The notes beneath the pieces were generated by a model. The model was not told the DNA's origin. It saw nothing but the letters and a program-made list of their open reading frames with translations, and searched no databases. 9,339 nt of DNA from Chryseobacterium gleum (lineage in GTDB: Bacteria; Bacteroidota; Bacteroidia; Flavobacteriales_D; Sanyastnellaceae): positions 1 through 9,339 of the forward strand of contig CAMCYM010000046.1 of the NCBI GenBank assembly GCA_945883885.1, in the 5' to 3' direction. A program made the translations under genes and the position numbers. Each line of letters opens with the position of its first letter. The first letter of the stretch is position 1. This document shows positions 1 to 5,287 of the stretch, one piece after another.

Positions 1-2
1 GG

Positions 3-74
3 ACCTACGTGGTCCAAACCTTCACCGTAGGCGGAGAAGTCCGCTGGGGCCGCATCGCCATCGTGCGCCTCTAA
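3..74 (+). CDS. C-terminal end of an unidentified protein (partial)
   Basis: An open frame enters from the left edge and ends at a TAA stop at 72-74, giving 23 residues that finish in GRIAIVRL. The alternating hydrophobic and polar residues look like the last beta strands of a folded domain. The stop lies 10 bases before the stop of the convergent gene at 85-459, which is the tight tail-to-tail packing seen elsewhere in this window and supports it being a real gene end. There is too little sequence to name a family, and no function is proposed. Confidence 0.5.
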   Translation, partial: TYVVQTFTVGGEVRWGRIAIVRL

Positions 75-84
75 CCGGCCCGCT

Positions 85-459
85 TCAGCACCCGCAGCCC
101 GCCACCGCCGGGTCCGGCGCCCGGACCACCGCCGCGGTATCGGCTAACACGAACTCCAGCGCCCCCACCGGGCCCTCCGACCGGAACACGTACCGCCGCG
201 GCTGCTCGCGCGGTCCGCTCGCCCCGAGGTCGAGGTCGGCGCCCGCAAGCCACCCGTCGAGCCCCCCCTCTGGTGCGTGGCACTCCAGCAGACAAAGCAC
301 CCGCGCATCCGGCGCAAACCCGAGGGTCCGGATGTCCGCGGCGATCCGATTTGCCGGCAGCCAATCCCCGCACCCGCGGCCGCTGAAGAAATACAGACTC
401 AGCAAGATGCCGATGCCGATGCCCAAACCATACCGGGCCAGACGTTGACGAAAATTCAC
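85..459 (-). CDS. Small membrane-anchored DUF4258-like protein
   Basis: This 124-residue protein starts with a basic stretch (NFRQRLARY) followed by a hydrophobic segment at about residues 11-25 (GLGIGIGILLSLYFF), so it is probably anchored in the inner membrane with the rest in the periplasm. A CGDWLPANR motif (Cys30) follows, then a Cys56-xxx-Cys60 pair, and the protein ends in GCGC (Cys122, Cys124). The anchor, the C-x-x-LPN-like motif and the small alpha/beta body resemble DUF4258-type proteins that I recall from Flavobacteriia; their role is not known to me. The start is the GTG at 457-459: a TACCTTCG box lies four bases upstream, and the hydrophobic anchor begins directly after. The same frame stays open far upstream, but that part lies antisense to the ABC ATPase gene and is not credible coding sequence. 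It is transcribed divergently from the ATPase gene, with 36 bases between the two starts. Confidence 0.75.
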   Translation of the reverse strand: MNFRQRLARYGLGIGIGILLSLYFFSGRGCGDWLPANRIAADIRTLGFAPDARVLCLLECHAPEGGLDGWLAGADLDLGASGPREQPRRYVFRSEGPVGALEFVLADTAAVVRAPDPAVAGCGC

Positions 460-463
460 AGCC

Positions 464-471
464 CGAAGGTA
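464..471 (-). promoter_or_regulatory. -7 box for the DUF4258-like gene
   Basis: TACCTTCG on the minus strand matches the Bacteroidota -7 consensus TAnnTTTG at all but one position and ends four bases before the GTG start. Transcription would then start at or next to the start codon. I could not find a clear upstream TTG element at the expected 17-23 base spacing. Confidence 0.5.
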
Positions 472-481
472 GGGCCGGTCG

Positions 482-489
482 TACCTTTG
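482..489 (+). promoter_or_regulatory. -7 box for the ABC transporter cluster
   Basis: TACCTTTG is an exact match to the Bacteroidota -7 consensus TAnnTTTG and ends six bases before the ATG at 496. The predicted transcription start falls on or near that ATG, which implies a leaderless message. No obvious TTG element is seen 17-23 bases upstream. Confidence 0.6.
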
Positions 490-495
490 CAGGCC

Positions 496-1134
496 ATGAT
501 TGCAGTGCGCGACCTCAGCTTCCGCTACAGTCCGGAGACGCCCCTGCTGCAGTTTCCGGACTTCGAATGCCCCCCCGGAGACCGGCTCCTCGTGCTCGGT
601 CAGTCCGGCTCCGGCAAAACCACGCTCCTCCACCTCATGAGCGGACTGCTGCACCCAGCATCCGGCCGCATCGAAGTGGCCGGAACGGTCCTCAACGGCC
701 TGAGCGGCAAGGTCCTCGACCGGTTCCGCGGCCGCTCCATCGGCATCGTCTTCCAGCGCCCCCACTTCGTCGCGTCCCTCACGGTCCTCGAAAACCTGCT
801 CCTCCCGGCCTTCCTCGCGGGCGAACGCCCAGACCGCGCCCGCGCACTCGGCATGCTCGAAGACCTCGGCGTCGGCGCGAAGGCGAGCCGCCGCCCCCGC
901 GACCTGAGCGTGGGCGAGCAGCAGCGGGTCGGCATCGCACGGGCCCTGGTCCACCGCCCGGCGGTCGTGCTGGCCGACGAGCCCACGAGCGCCCTCGACG
1001 ACCGCAGCACCGACGCCGTCGTTGCCCTGCTCGAGCGGACCGCCGGCGAGGCCGGAGCCACCCTCGTCGTCGTCACCCACGACGCCCGTCTCACCGCGCG
1101 CTACCCCCGCCGCCTCGATCTGACTGCGTCATGA
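496..1134 (+). CDS. ABC transporter ATP-binding protein (LolD/MacB-type)
   Basis: This 212-residue nucleotide-binding subunit powers the permease encoded next. All canonical ABC ATPase motifs are visible: Walker A GQSGSGKT at residues 35-42, Q-loop Gln87, signature LSVGEQQR at 137-144 (Val replaces the usual third-position Gly), Walker B VVLADEP at 157-163, and the H-loop His at 195 in VVVTHD. The length and motifs fit the cytoplasmic ATPases paired with FtsX-like permeases (LolD, MacB, YbbA), which drive lipoprotein, peptide or small-molecule export rather than classical import. The start at 496 is chosen because the protein begins MIAVRDLSFRY, as expected for the family, and a TACCTTTG box lies just upstream; the open frame to the left of it is antisense to the DUF4258-like gene. 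Its stop overlaps the permease start (ATGA), indicating translational coupling. The substrate cannot be read from the sequence. Confidence 0.92.
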   Translation: MIAVRDLSFRYSPETPLLQFPDFECPPGDRLLVLGQSGSGKTTLLHLMSGLLHPASGRIEVAGTVLNGLSGKVLDRFRGRSIGIVFQRPHFVASLTVLENLLLPAFLAGERPDRARALGMLEDLGVGAKASRRPRDLSVGEQQRVGIARALVHRPAVVLADEPTSALDDRSTDAVVALLERTAGEAGATLVVVTHDARLTARYPRRLDLTAS

Positions 1135-2297
1135 ATTGGCTCCTCCTCGCCTGGCGCAACCTCGGAGCGAAGAAGCTCTCTACCGCCCTCAGCCTCGTGC
1201 TGCTCGCCTTCGGCGTGGGCATGGTCAGCGTGCTGATGCTCGCAGAGCGCCAACTCACCACCGCCTTCGAGCGCAACATCGACGACATCGACCTGGTCCT
1301 CGGTGCGAAAGGCAGCCCGCTGCAGCTCATCCTCGCGAACGTCTACCACGTCGACGCGCCCACCGGGAACATCAAGCTCGCAGACGCCCAGCGCGTCATG
1401 CGCCATCCCTACATCGCCTCGGCGATACCGATGGCGTACGGCGACAACCACGAAGGCTACCGCATCGTCGGCACGACGCCCGCCTACCCGAAGCACTACG
1501 CAGCAGAGCTCGCGGAAGGCCGGGCCTGGGCGGCTCCCTACGAAGTCGTCCTGGGAGTGGATGTGGCCGCCGCCACGGGGCTGGGCCTCGGCGACACGTT
1601 CTACAGCGCACACGGCCTGCAGGACGCCACCGACGTGCACAAGGACAAGGCCTTTACGGTCGTGGGCATCTATGCAAAGAGCCGCACCGTCGTGGACCAG
1701 CTCATCCTGTGCAACATGGAGTCGGTGTGGGGCGTGCACGGACTCGAGGACGCCCCGCGCGAAGTGACCGCTGTGCTGCTGAAAAAGCGCAACCCGCTCG
1801 CCGTTTTGACCATTCCGAACGTCATCCGGGACACGAACATGCAGGTCGCGTTGCCGGCGATCGAGGTGAACCGCTTGACCCAAAATTTTGGGCTCGGGAT
1901 GCGCACGCTCCGCGCCCTCGCCGCCCTCATCGTGGCGCTGAGCTTCGCGAGCATCTTCATCTCGGTCTACGACAGCCTGCTCGCCCGCCGCTACGAGCTC
2001 GCCCTGTTGCGTACCATGGGCGCTTCGCCCGCAGGAGTTTACGGCTCACTGCTGCTCGAAGGCGGCCTGCTGAGCACGGGCGGCGCCTTGCTGGGGCTGG
2101 CCGTGGGCCGGGTGGGCATGGCGGCGCTGGCCACCTTCGTCGCGGACAAGTTCCACTACGACCTCGGCACGCTCGCCGTACTCCCCGGGGAGCTCGTCCT
2201 CGTAGGCGGTGCCATCGGCGTCGGCCTCCTTGCTGCAGCGATTCCGGGCATCTCGGTGCTGCGGATGGACATTTCAAAGACCCTGTCCGACGGCTGA
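1131..2297 (+). CDS. FtsX/MacB-type ABC transporter permease
   Basis: This 388-residue inner-membrane permease partners the preceding ATPase; the two genes overlap by four bases (ATGA). It has the MacB/FtsX layout: one membrane helix near the N-terminus (about residues 17-38), a large periplasmic domain (about 40-255), then three helices (about 258-280, 303-330 and 352-374). The FtsX-type core ARRYELALLRTMGAS lies at about 285-299, and the end, PGISVLRMDISKTLSDG, matches the usual coupling and terminal motif. The periplasmic segment LVLGAKGSPLQLILANVYHV (about 55-74) and the following APTGNI resemble a subgroup of putative permeases that I recall being encoded near DUF3299 proteins. With four helices per subunit the protein probably works as a dimer in a mechanotransmission-type transporter. 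No -7-like box precedes this start, which fits cotranscription with the ATPase. The substrate is unknown. Confidence 0.9.
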   Translation: MNWLLLAWRNLGAKKLSTALSLVLLAFGVGMVSVLMLAERQLTTAFERNIDDIDLVLGAKGSPLQLILANVYHVDAPTGNIKLADAQRVMRHPYIASAIPMAYGDNHEGYRIVGTTPAYPKHYAAELAEGRAWAAPYEVVLGVDVAAATGLGLGDTFYSAHGLQDATDVHKDKAFTVVGIYAKSRTVVDQLILCNMESVWGVHGLEDAPREVTAVLLKKRNPLAVLTIPNVIRDTNMQVALPAIEVNRLTQNFGLGMRTLRALAALIVALSFASIFISVYDSLLARRYELALLRTMGASPAGVYGSLLLEGGLLSTGGALLGLAVGRVGMAALATFVADKFHYDLGTLAVLPGELVLVGGAIGVGLLAAAIPGISVLRMDISKTLSDG

Positions 2298-2307
2298 GGA
2301 GCCGTGT

Positions 2308-2315
2308 TATCTTCG
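2308..2315 (+). promoter_or_regulatory. Possible internal -7 box for the DUF3299-like gene
   Basis: TATCTTCG (one change from TAnnTTTG) lies in the 23-base gap after the permease stop and ends five bases before the ATG at 2321. It has the same spacing as the other boxes in this window. The gene may therefore have its own near-leaderless transcript in addition to read-through from the transporter genes. No clear TTG element is seen upstream. Confidence 0.4.
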
Positions 2316-2320
2316 ATGCC

Positions 2321-3016
2321 ATGACGCGAACGACCCGGCGCAGGTGGGTTTGGCCCGCCGCCACGATGGCTCTGGTGGCCTTCAGTGCCTTGAATCTGAG
2401 TTCGATGTGCCACCCTTCGGAGGGAGGCAAGGCGGCGGAAGAATCGGTCCGAAGGGCCGCGGAAGAACGGCCTGAAGAAGACCCGGCTTATGCAGATGCA
2501 AACGGCGCAGGCTCCCTGTTCGAGGGCGAAGAGGCGCCTTCCGGCCACGCCGCGCCGCCCCGCATGACCGACGAAGAGCTCTCGGCCGCCCGCGCGGCAG
2601 CGCCGCCCCCCGTACAAGGCGGGAGCTACAAAGAGCTGACCTGGCAGCTGTTAGAGAACGTGACCTTCAAGGACGTCTACCTCGAAAGCCTCGATTCCTA
2701 CTACTGGAAGCCGACCTTCGGACCCCACGTCAAAGCCGCGGCCGGCAAGCCGTTTTACATCACCGGGTACGTCATCCCGGTCGACATCGACGAAAACTTC
2801 TACGTGCTGAGCCGCTACCCGTTCGCAAACTGCTTCTTCTGCGGCGGTGCCGGGCCGGAATCGGTGGTGGACTTGCGGTTCAAAGGAAACAAGCCCGTCC
2901 GCCCGTACCAGACCGACGAACGGCTCACCTTCGCCGGCACCCTGCGGCTCAACGCCGACGACATCTACCAAATGAACTACGTCCTCGACGGCGCCGTCGA
3001 GTACCGCAAGCCCTGA
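2321..3016 (+). CDS. Exported CFFC-motif protein, DUF3299-like
   Basis: This 231-residue protein follows the permease by 23 bases. Residues 1-29 look like an export signal: an Arg-rich start, then a hydrophobic stretch WPAATMALVAFSALNLSSM before Cys30. The lipobox is not canonical (Ser-Ser-Met-Cys), so lipidation at Cys30 is possible but uncertain. Residues 31-100 form an acidic, Ala/Pro-rich linker. The folded domain (about 103-231) contains GKPFYITGYVIPVDIDENF, then PFANCFFCGGAGPES at 168-181 with a C171-F-F-C174 pair, then a beta strand-rich end with FAGTLRLN and DIYQMNYVL. The order of a 'G-V-I-P' strand, a cysteine or ligand motif and a final strand pair resembles DUF3299 proteins, which I recall near FtsX-type transporters. 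The CFFCGGAGPES motif suggests a metal- or thiol-binding site facing the periplasm, which is inference. Its 3' end overlaps trhO on the other strand by 40 bases. Confidence 0.8.
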   Translation: MTRTTRRRWVWPAATMALVAFSALNLSSMCHPSEGGKAAEESVRRAAEERPEEDPAYADANGAGSLFEGEEAPSGHAAPPRMTDEELSAARAAAPPPVQGGSYKELTWQLLENVTFKDVYLESLDSYYWKPTFGPHVKAAAGKPFYITGYVIPVDIDENFYVLSRYPFANCFFCGGAGPESVVDLRFKGNKPVRPYQTDERLTFAGTLRLNADDIYQMNYVLDGAVEYRKP

Positions 3017-4032
3017 GTGCCGGAATCGCCCGCGGCACGCCGGCGGTTGCGCTCCTCCCCGACCTGGCGGCGGATTTCCTGCTGCTCCTCCTCGGGGAGG
3101 TGGATGATGTCTTTGCAGGCCGGGCTGCAGGTGCCCTCGTAGGCCTCGGCGCATGCCGTGCATTGGATGAACAGCAGGTTGCACGCGAGGTTCACGCAGT
3201 TCACATGGGTGTCTGCCGGAGCGCCGCACTGGTGGCAGTGGGCGACGATGTCGTCGGTGATGCGCTCGCTGAGCCGCTCGTCGAAGACGAAGTTCTTGCC
3301 GATGTAGCGGTTTTCGAGGCCTTGTTCCGAGACTTGGCGGGCGTAGGAAATGATGCCGCCGTCGAGTTGGTGCACGTTGCGGAACCCCCTGTGCTTCAGG
3401 TAGGCAGAGGCCTTTTCGCAGCGGATGCCGCCCGTGCAATACATCACGATGGGCCGGTCTTCTTTGCCCTCGAGGAGCTGCTCTACCAGCGCGATTTCTT
3501 CCCGGAACGTGTTGACTTCCGGCGTAATGGCACCGCGGAAGTGGCCCACCTCGCTCTCGTACCGGTTGCGCATGTCGATCAGGATGGTCTCCGGATCCGC
3601 CGTGAGGACGTTGAAGTCCTTCGCCGTCAGGTGGATGCCGGTATTTGATGCGTCAAAGGACGCATTGTCTAACCCGTCTGCGACGATTTTCTCGCGGACC
3701 TTGATGGCCAGCCGAAAGAAGCTCTTGCCGTCGTCGACCGCCACATTCAGCCGCACCCCGTCGAAGCCGGGCAAGCTATAGAGGTGGTCCCGGAAGGCCC
3801 CGAAGCGTTCGGTCGGGACTGAAATTTGGGCATTGATGCCCTCCCTCGCCACATACGTGCGCCCGAGCACCCCCAGCTCCATCCACGCGGCATAGAGCTC
3901 ATCGCGAAACACCTCCGGCTCCTCCACGCGGAAATACCGGTAAAACGACACGGTCGTCCGCGCGGTCGCATCCGTCTGCAACTTCGCCTTCAACCGCCGC
4001 CGGTCCTCGTGATTCCGCAACCTGTGGTCCAT
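2977..4032 (-). CDS. trhO: tRNA uridine(34) hydroxylase, rhodanese family
   Basis: TrhO (YceA family) catalyses oxygen-dependent hydroxylation of wobble uridine 34 in tRNA, the first step towards 5-methoxyuridine and related modifications; it acts in the cytoplasm. The 351-residue protein shows the family layout: an N-terminal ferredoxin-like domain (about 26-115, with YRYF and YVAREGINAQIS), a rhodanese domain (about 140-240) with the active-site loop CTGGIRCEKA (Cys199, Cys205) and LDGGI, and a cysteine-rich tail with Cys266, 269, 279, 284, 291, 294, 302 and 306, typical of the longer bacterial forms and likely metal-binding. The start at 4032 is preferred over an in-frame ATG at 4045-4047 because a TACCTTGC box lies between them, so the longer form would start within the promoter. 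The 3' end overlaps the convergent DUF3299-like gene. Confidence 0.93.
   Translation of the reverse strand: MDHRLRNHEDRRRLKAKLQTDATARTTVSFYRYFRVEEPEVFRDELYAAWMELGVLGRTYVAREGINAQISVPTERFGAFRDHLYSLPGFDGVRLNVAVDDGKSFFRLAIKVREKIVADGLDNASFDASNTGIHLTAKDFNVLTADPETILIDMRNRYESEVGHFRGAITPEVNTFREEIALVEQLLEGKEDRPIVMYCTGGIRCEKASAYLKHRGFRNVHQLDGGIISYARQVSEQGLENRYIGKNFVFDERLSERITDDIVAHCHQCGAPADTHVNCVNLACNLLFIQCTACAEAYEGTCSPACKDIIHLPEEEQQEIRRQVGEERNRRRAAGDSGTQGLRYSTAPSRT
3017..3038 (+). other. Weak inverted repeat after the DUF3299-like stop
   Basis: GTGCCG at 3017-3022 is repeated inverted as CGGCAC at 3033-3038 with a ten-base loop, directly after the TGA stop. It could mark the end of the transporter transcript, but it lies inside the trhO coding region, has no T-run after it, and six-base stems are common in sequence this GC-rich. 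Confidence 0.2.
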
Positions 4033-4036
4033 AGAC

Positions 4037-4044
4037 GCAAGGTA
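4037..4044 (-). promoter_or_regulatory. -7-like box for trhO
   Basis: TACCTTGC on the minus strand begins 12 bases before the ATG at 4032, the same spacing as the other boxes in the window. It matches TAnnTT but then reads GC rather than TG, so it is a weaker match to the consensus. Its position decides between the two in-frame ATG codons in favour of the shorter protein. Confidence 0.4.
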
Positions 4045-4046
4045 CA

Positions 4047-4062
4047 TTAACGTCGATTAACG
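4047..4062. repeat. Tandem TTAACG half-sites in the trhO / small-gene intergenic region
   Basis: TTAACG occurs at 4047-4052 and again at 4057-4062, separated by TCGA, so the two copies are exactly ten bases apart, about one helical turn. They lie directly upstream of the trhO -7 box and are AT-richer than their surroundings. This arrangement could be an operator or an upstream promoter element; it could also be chance. Confidence 0.3.
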
Positions 4063-4094
4063 GACCAGACGCACGGCAAGGCGGCGAGTTTGCG

Positions 4095-4102
4095 TTCCTT
4101 CG
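4095..4102 (+). promoter_or_regulatory. Possible -7 box for the 69-aa gene
   Basis: TTCCTTCG differs from TAnnTTTG at two positions, but it ends five bases before the ATG at 4108, the same spacing as the stronger boxes in this window. It is used here as supporting evidence for that start rather than as an independent promoter call. Confidence 0.3.
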
Positions 4103-4107
4103 TTGTC

Positions 4108-4317
4108 ATGAACGCAAGCGGCATGTTGGAATTCAGTAAGCGCGTGCTGTCGAAGGTCAGCTTCGACCGGCACCTGTTCGCGAAGGAGCTTCGCAAGTGC
4201 TTGAAATACCTGAATGTAGAGGAGTTGCGGATGCTGCGGGACTGGTGCCTCGGCCGGTACGGCTCACGGTATGGCGACGTCATCGACGAGACCTTCGCCG
4301 CCATCGCCTGGGCCTGA
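4108..4317 (+). CDS. Conserved-type small protein of unknown function, 69 aa
   Basis: A short basic and leucine-rich protein: after a brief lead it reads MLEFSKRVLSKVSFDRHLF, then KELRKCLKYLNVEELRMLRDW and a C-terminal half with YGDVIDETF. The pattern of amphipathic helices, and the phrase 'SK.VLxKVSFD..LF.KEL.KxLxxL...E...L..W', matches a small Bacteroidota protein family that I recall as unannotated. It has no signal peptide or membrane segment and is probably cytoplasmic and all-helical. The ATG at 4108 is chosen because a TTCCTTCG box lies five bases upstream; a second ATG at 4123 is also plausible. It is divergent from trhO (75 bases apart) and its last 54 bases overlap the 3' end of queG on the opposite strand. 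Amino-acid usage is natural, unlike the Arg/Pro-rich shadow frames nearby, so I take it as real. Confidence 0.72.
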   Translation: MNASGMLEFSKRVLSKVSFDRHLFAKELRKCLKYLNVEELRMLRDWCLGRYGSRYGDVIDETFAAIAWA

Positions 4318-5286
4318 GCCCTTTCCCGGCTCGGGCAGCGGCGGGAATCCGAAGACGGCTCGGAGGTTGCGTCGCAGCCCCGAATACCCCGCCCGCTTCA
4401 CGGCGCTGTGCCGGAAGAGCTCGCGGAAGGCCTCTTCGCTGAGGTCCTGCCAGTCCGATGCCGCAAGGCCCCACAGCGCCGGGTTCGGCTCGAAGGCGGG
4501 CTCGCGGTGCGGCGTGGCATGCCGGTTCCAGGGGCACACCTCTTGGCAGATGTCGCATCCGAAGGCCCACCCTTCGAGGTGCGCGGCCACCGGCTCGGGG
4601 ATGGGGCCGCGCAGTTCGATGGTGAAGGTGCTGATGCAGAGCGAAGCGTCTACCACGGCGGGCCGAACGATGGCCCCGGTGGGGCACGCATCGAGGCAGC
4701 GGCGGCACGTACCGCAGTGTTCGGTGGCCGGCGGGTCGGGCGCGAGGTCCACGTCGAGCAACAACTCCGCGAGGAAGTGGTAGCTGCCGCGCTTCCGCGT
4801 CAGCAGGAGGCCGTTCTTGCCGATCCATCCCAGGCCGCTCCGACGGGCCCAGGCCCGCTCGAGCACCGGCGCCGCGTCGACGAACGCCATCCCCTCCACC
4901 TGCTCGCCCCATTCCGCCCGCACCGCGTCGAGCAACCGCCAAACCCGGGTCCGGACCACCCGGTGGTAATCCCGTCCCAGGGCATAGCTGGCAATCCGCG
5001 GCGCCTTCGGGTCGAGCGGCCGCCTCGGGTTGTGGTAGTTGTACAGCAGGGTCACCACGGTCCGCGTACCCGGAACCAAGCGCCTCGGATCCAGGCGTTC
5101 GTCGAAATTCCGCTGCATGTATCCGAGGCCTCCGTGCATCCCGCTCTTCAGCCACGCCTCCAGCCGCGGTGCTTCCTCGCTCAAAAAGTCCGCCCGCGCA
5201 ATCCCTACGCCGTCAAACCCGAGCTGCAGCGCAGTCCTCCGCAACCACGCCGCACGCTCCGCCGCCTGCACCTCGCCCCACCCCAT
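4264..5286 (-). CDS. queG: tRNA epoxyqueuosine(34) reductase
   Basis: QueG reduces epoxyqueuosine to queuosine at the wobble position of tRNA, using cobalamin and two [4Fe-4S] clusters, in the cytoplasm. The 340-residue sequence has the family's features in order: the N-terminal segment GFDGVGIARADFL (about 23-35), the conserved FVDAAPVLERAWA at 135-147 with Asp137 in the position of the proposed acid residue, GLGWIGKN at 151-158, then the ferredoxin-like domain with Cys191, 194, 197 and 201 (CGTCRRCLDACPTGAI), Cys217, and Cys244, 247 and 251 (CDICQEVCPWN). All the usual ligands are present. The last 25 or so residues after FGFPPLPEP are a Gly/Pro-rich extension that overlaps the small convergent gene. 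The ATG is one base after the ruvB stop (TGAGATG), so the two are almost certainly cotranscribed and translationally coupled. No -7 box precedes it. Confidence 0.96.
   Translation of the reverse strand: MGWGEVQAAERAAWLRRTALQLGFDGVGIARADFLSEEAPRLEAWLKSGMHGGLGYMQRNFDERLDPRRLVPGTRTVVTLLYNYHNPRRPLDPKAPRIASYALGRDYHRVVRTRVWRLLDAVRAEWGEQVEGMAFVDAAPVLERAWARRSGLGWIGKNGLLLTRKRGSYHFLAELLLDVDLAPDPPATEHCGTCRRCLDACPTGAIVRPAVVDASLCISTFTIELRGPIPEPVAAHLEGWAFGCDICQEVCPWNRHATPHREPAFEPNPALWGLAASDWQDLSEEAFRELFRHSAVKRAGYSGLRRNLRAVFGFPPLPEPGKGSGPGDGGEGLVDDVAIP
4312..4336 (+). terminator. Hairpin across the stop of the 69-aa gene
   Basis: The arms 4312-4320 and 4328-4336 can form a nine-base-pair stem (one T-G wobble in plus-strand RNA) around the loop CTTTCCC, and the TGA stop lies in the left arm. 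It could end the small gene's transcript. There is no T-run after it, and it lies within the queG coding region, so an incidental GC-rich fold is possible. Confidence 0.35.
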
Positions 5287-5287
5287 C

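Noticed and set aside
460..1080. Upstream extension of the minus-strand frame that ends at 85 (331 residues in all).
   Set aside because: The part upstream of 459 is antisense to the ABC ATPase and has low-complexity composition. The anchored 124-aa protein with its own -7 box explains the real gene.
1101..1883. Long minus-strand open frame across the permease gene.
   Set aside because: It is a shadow of the permease gene in high-GC DNA: Arg/His/Val-rich, no recognisable domain, and the plus-strand frame has clear FtsX motifs.
1136..2320. Plus-strand frame running upstream from the DUF3299-like gene, which would make a 626-residue protein.
   Set aside because: The upstream part is Arg/Pro-rich and out of frame with the real permease. 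The signal sequence and -7 box place the start at 2321.
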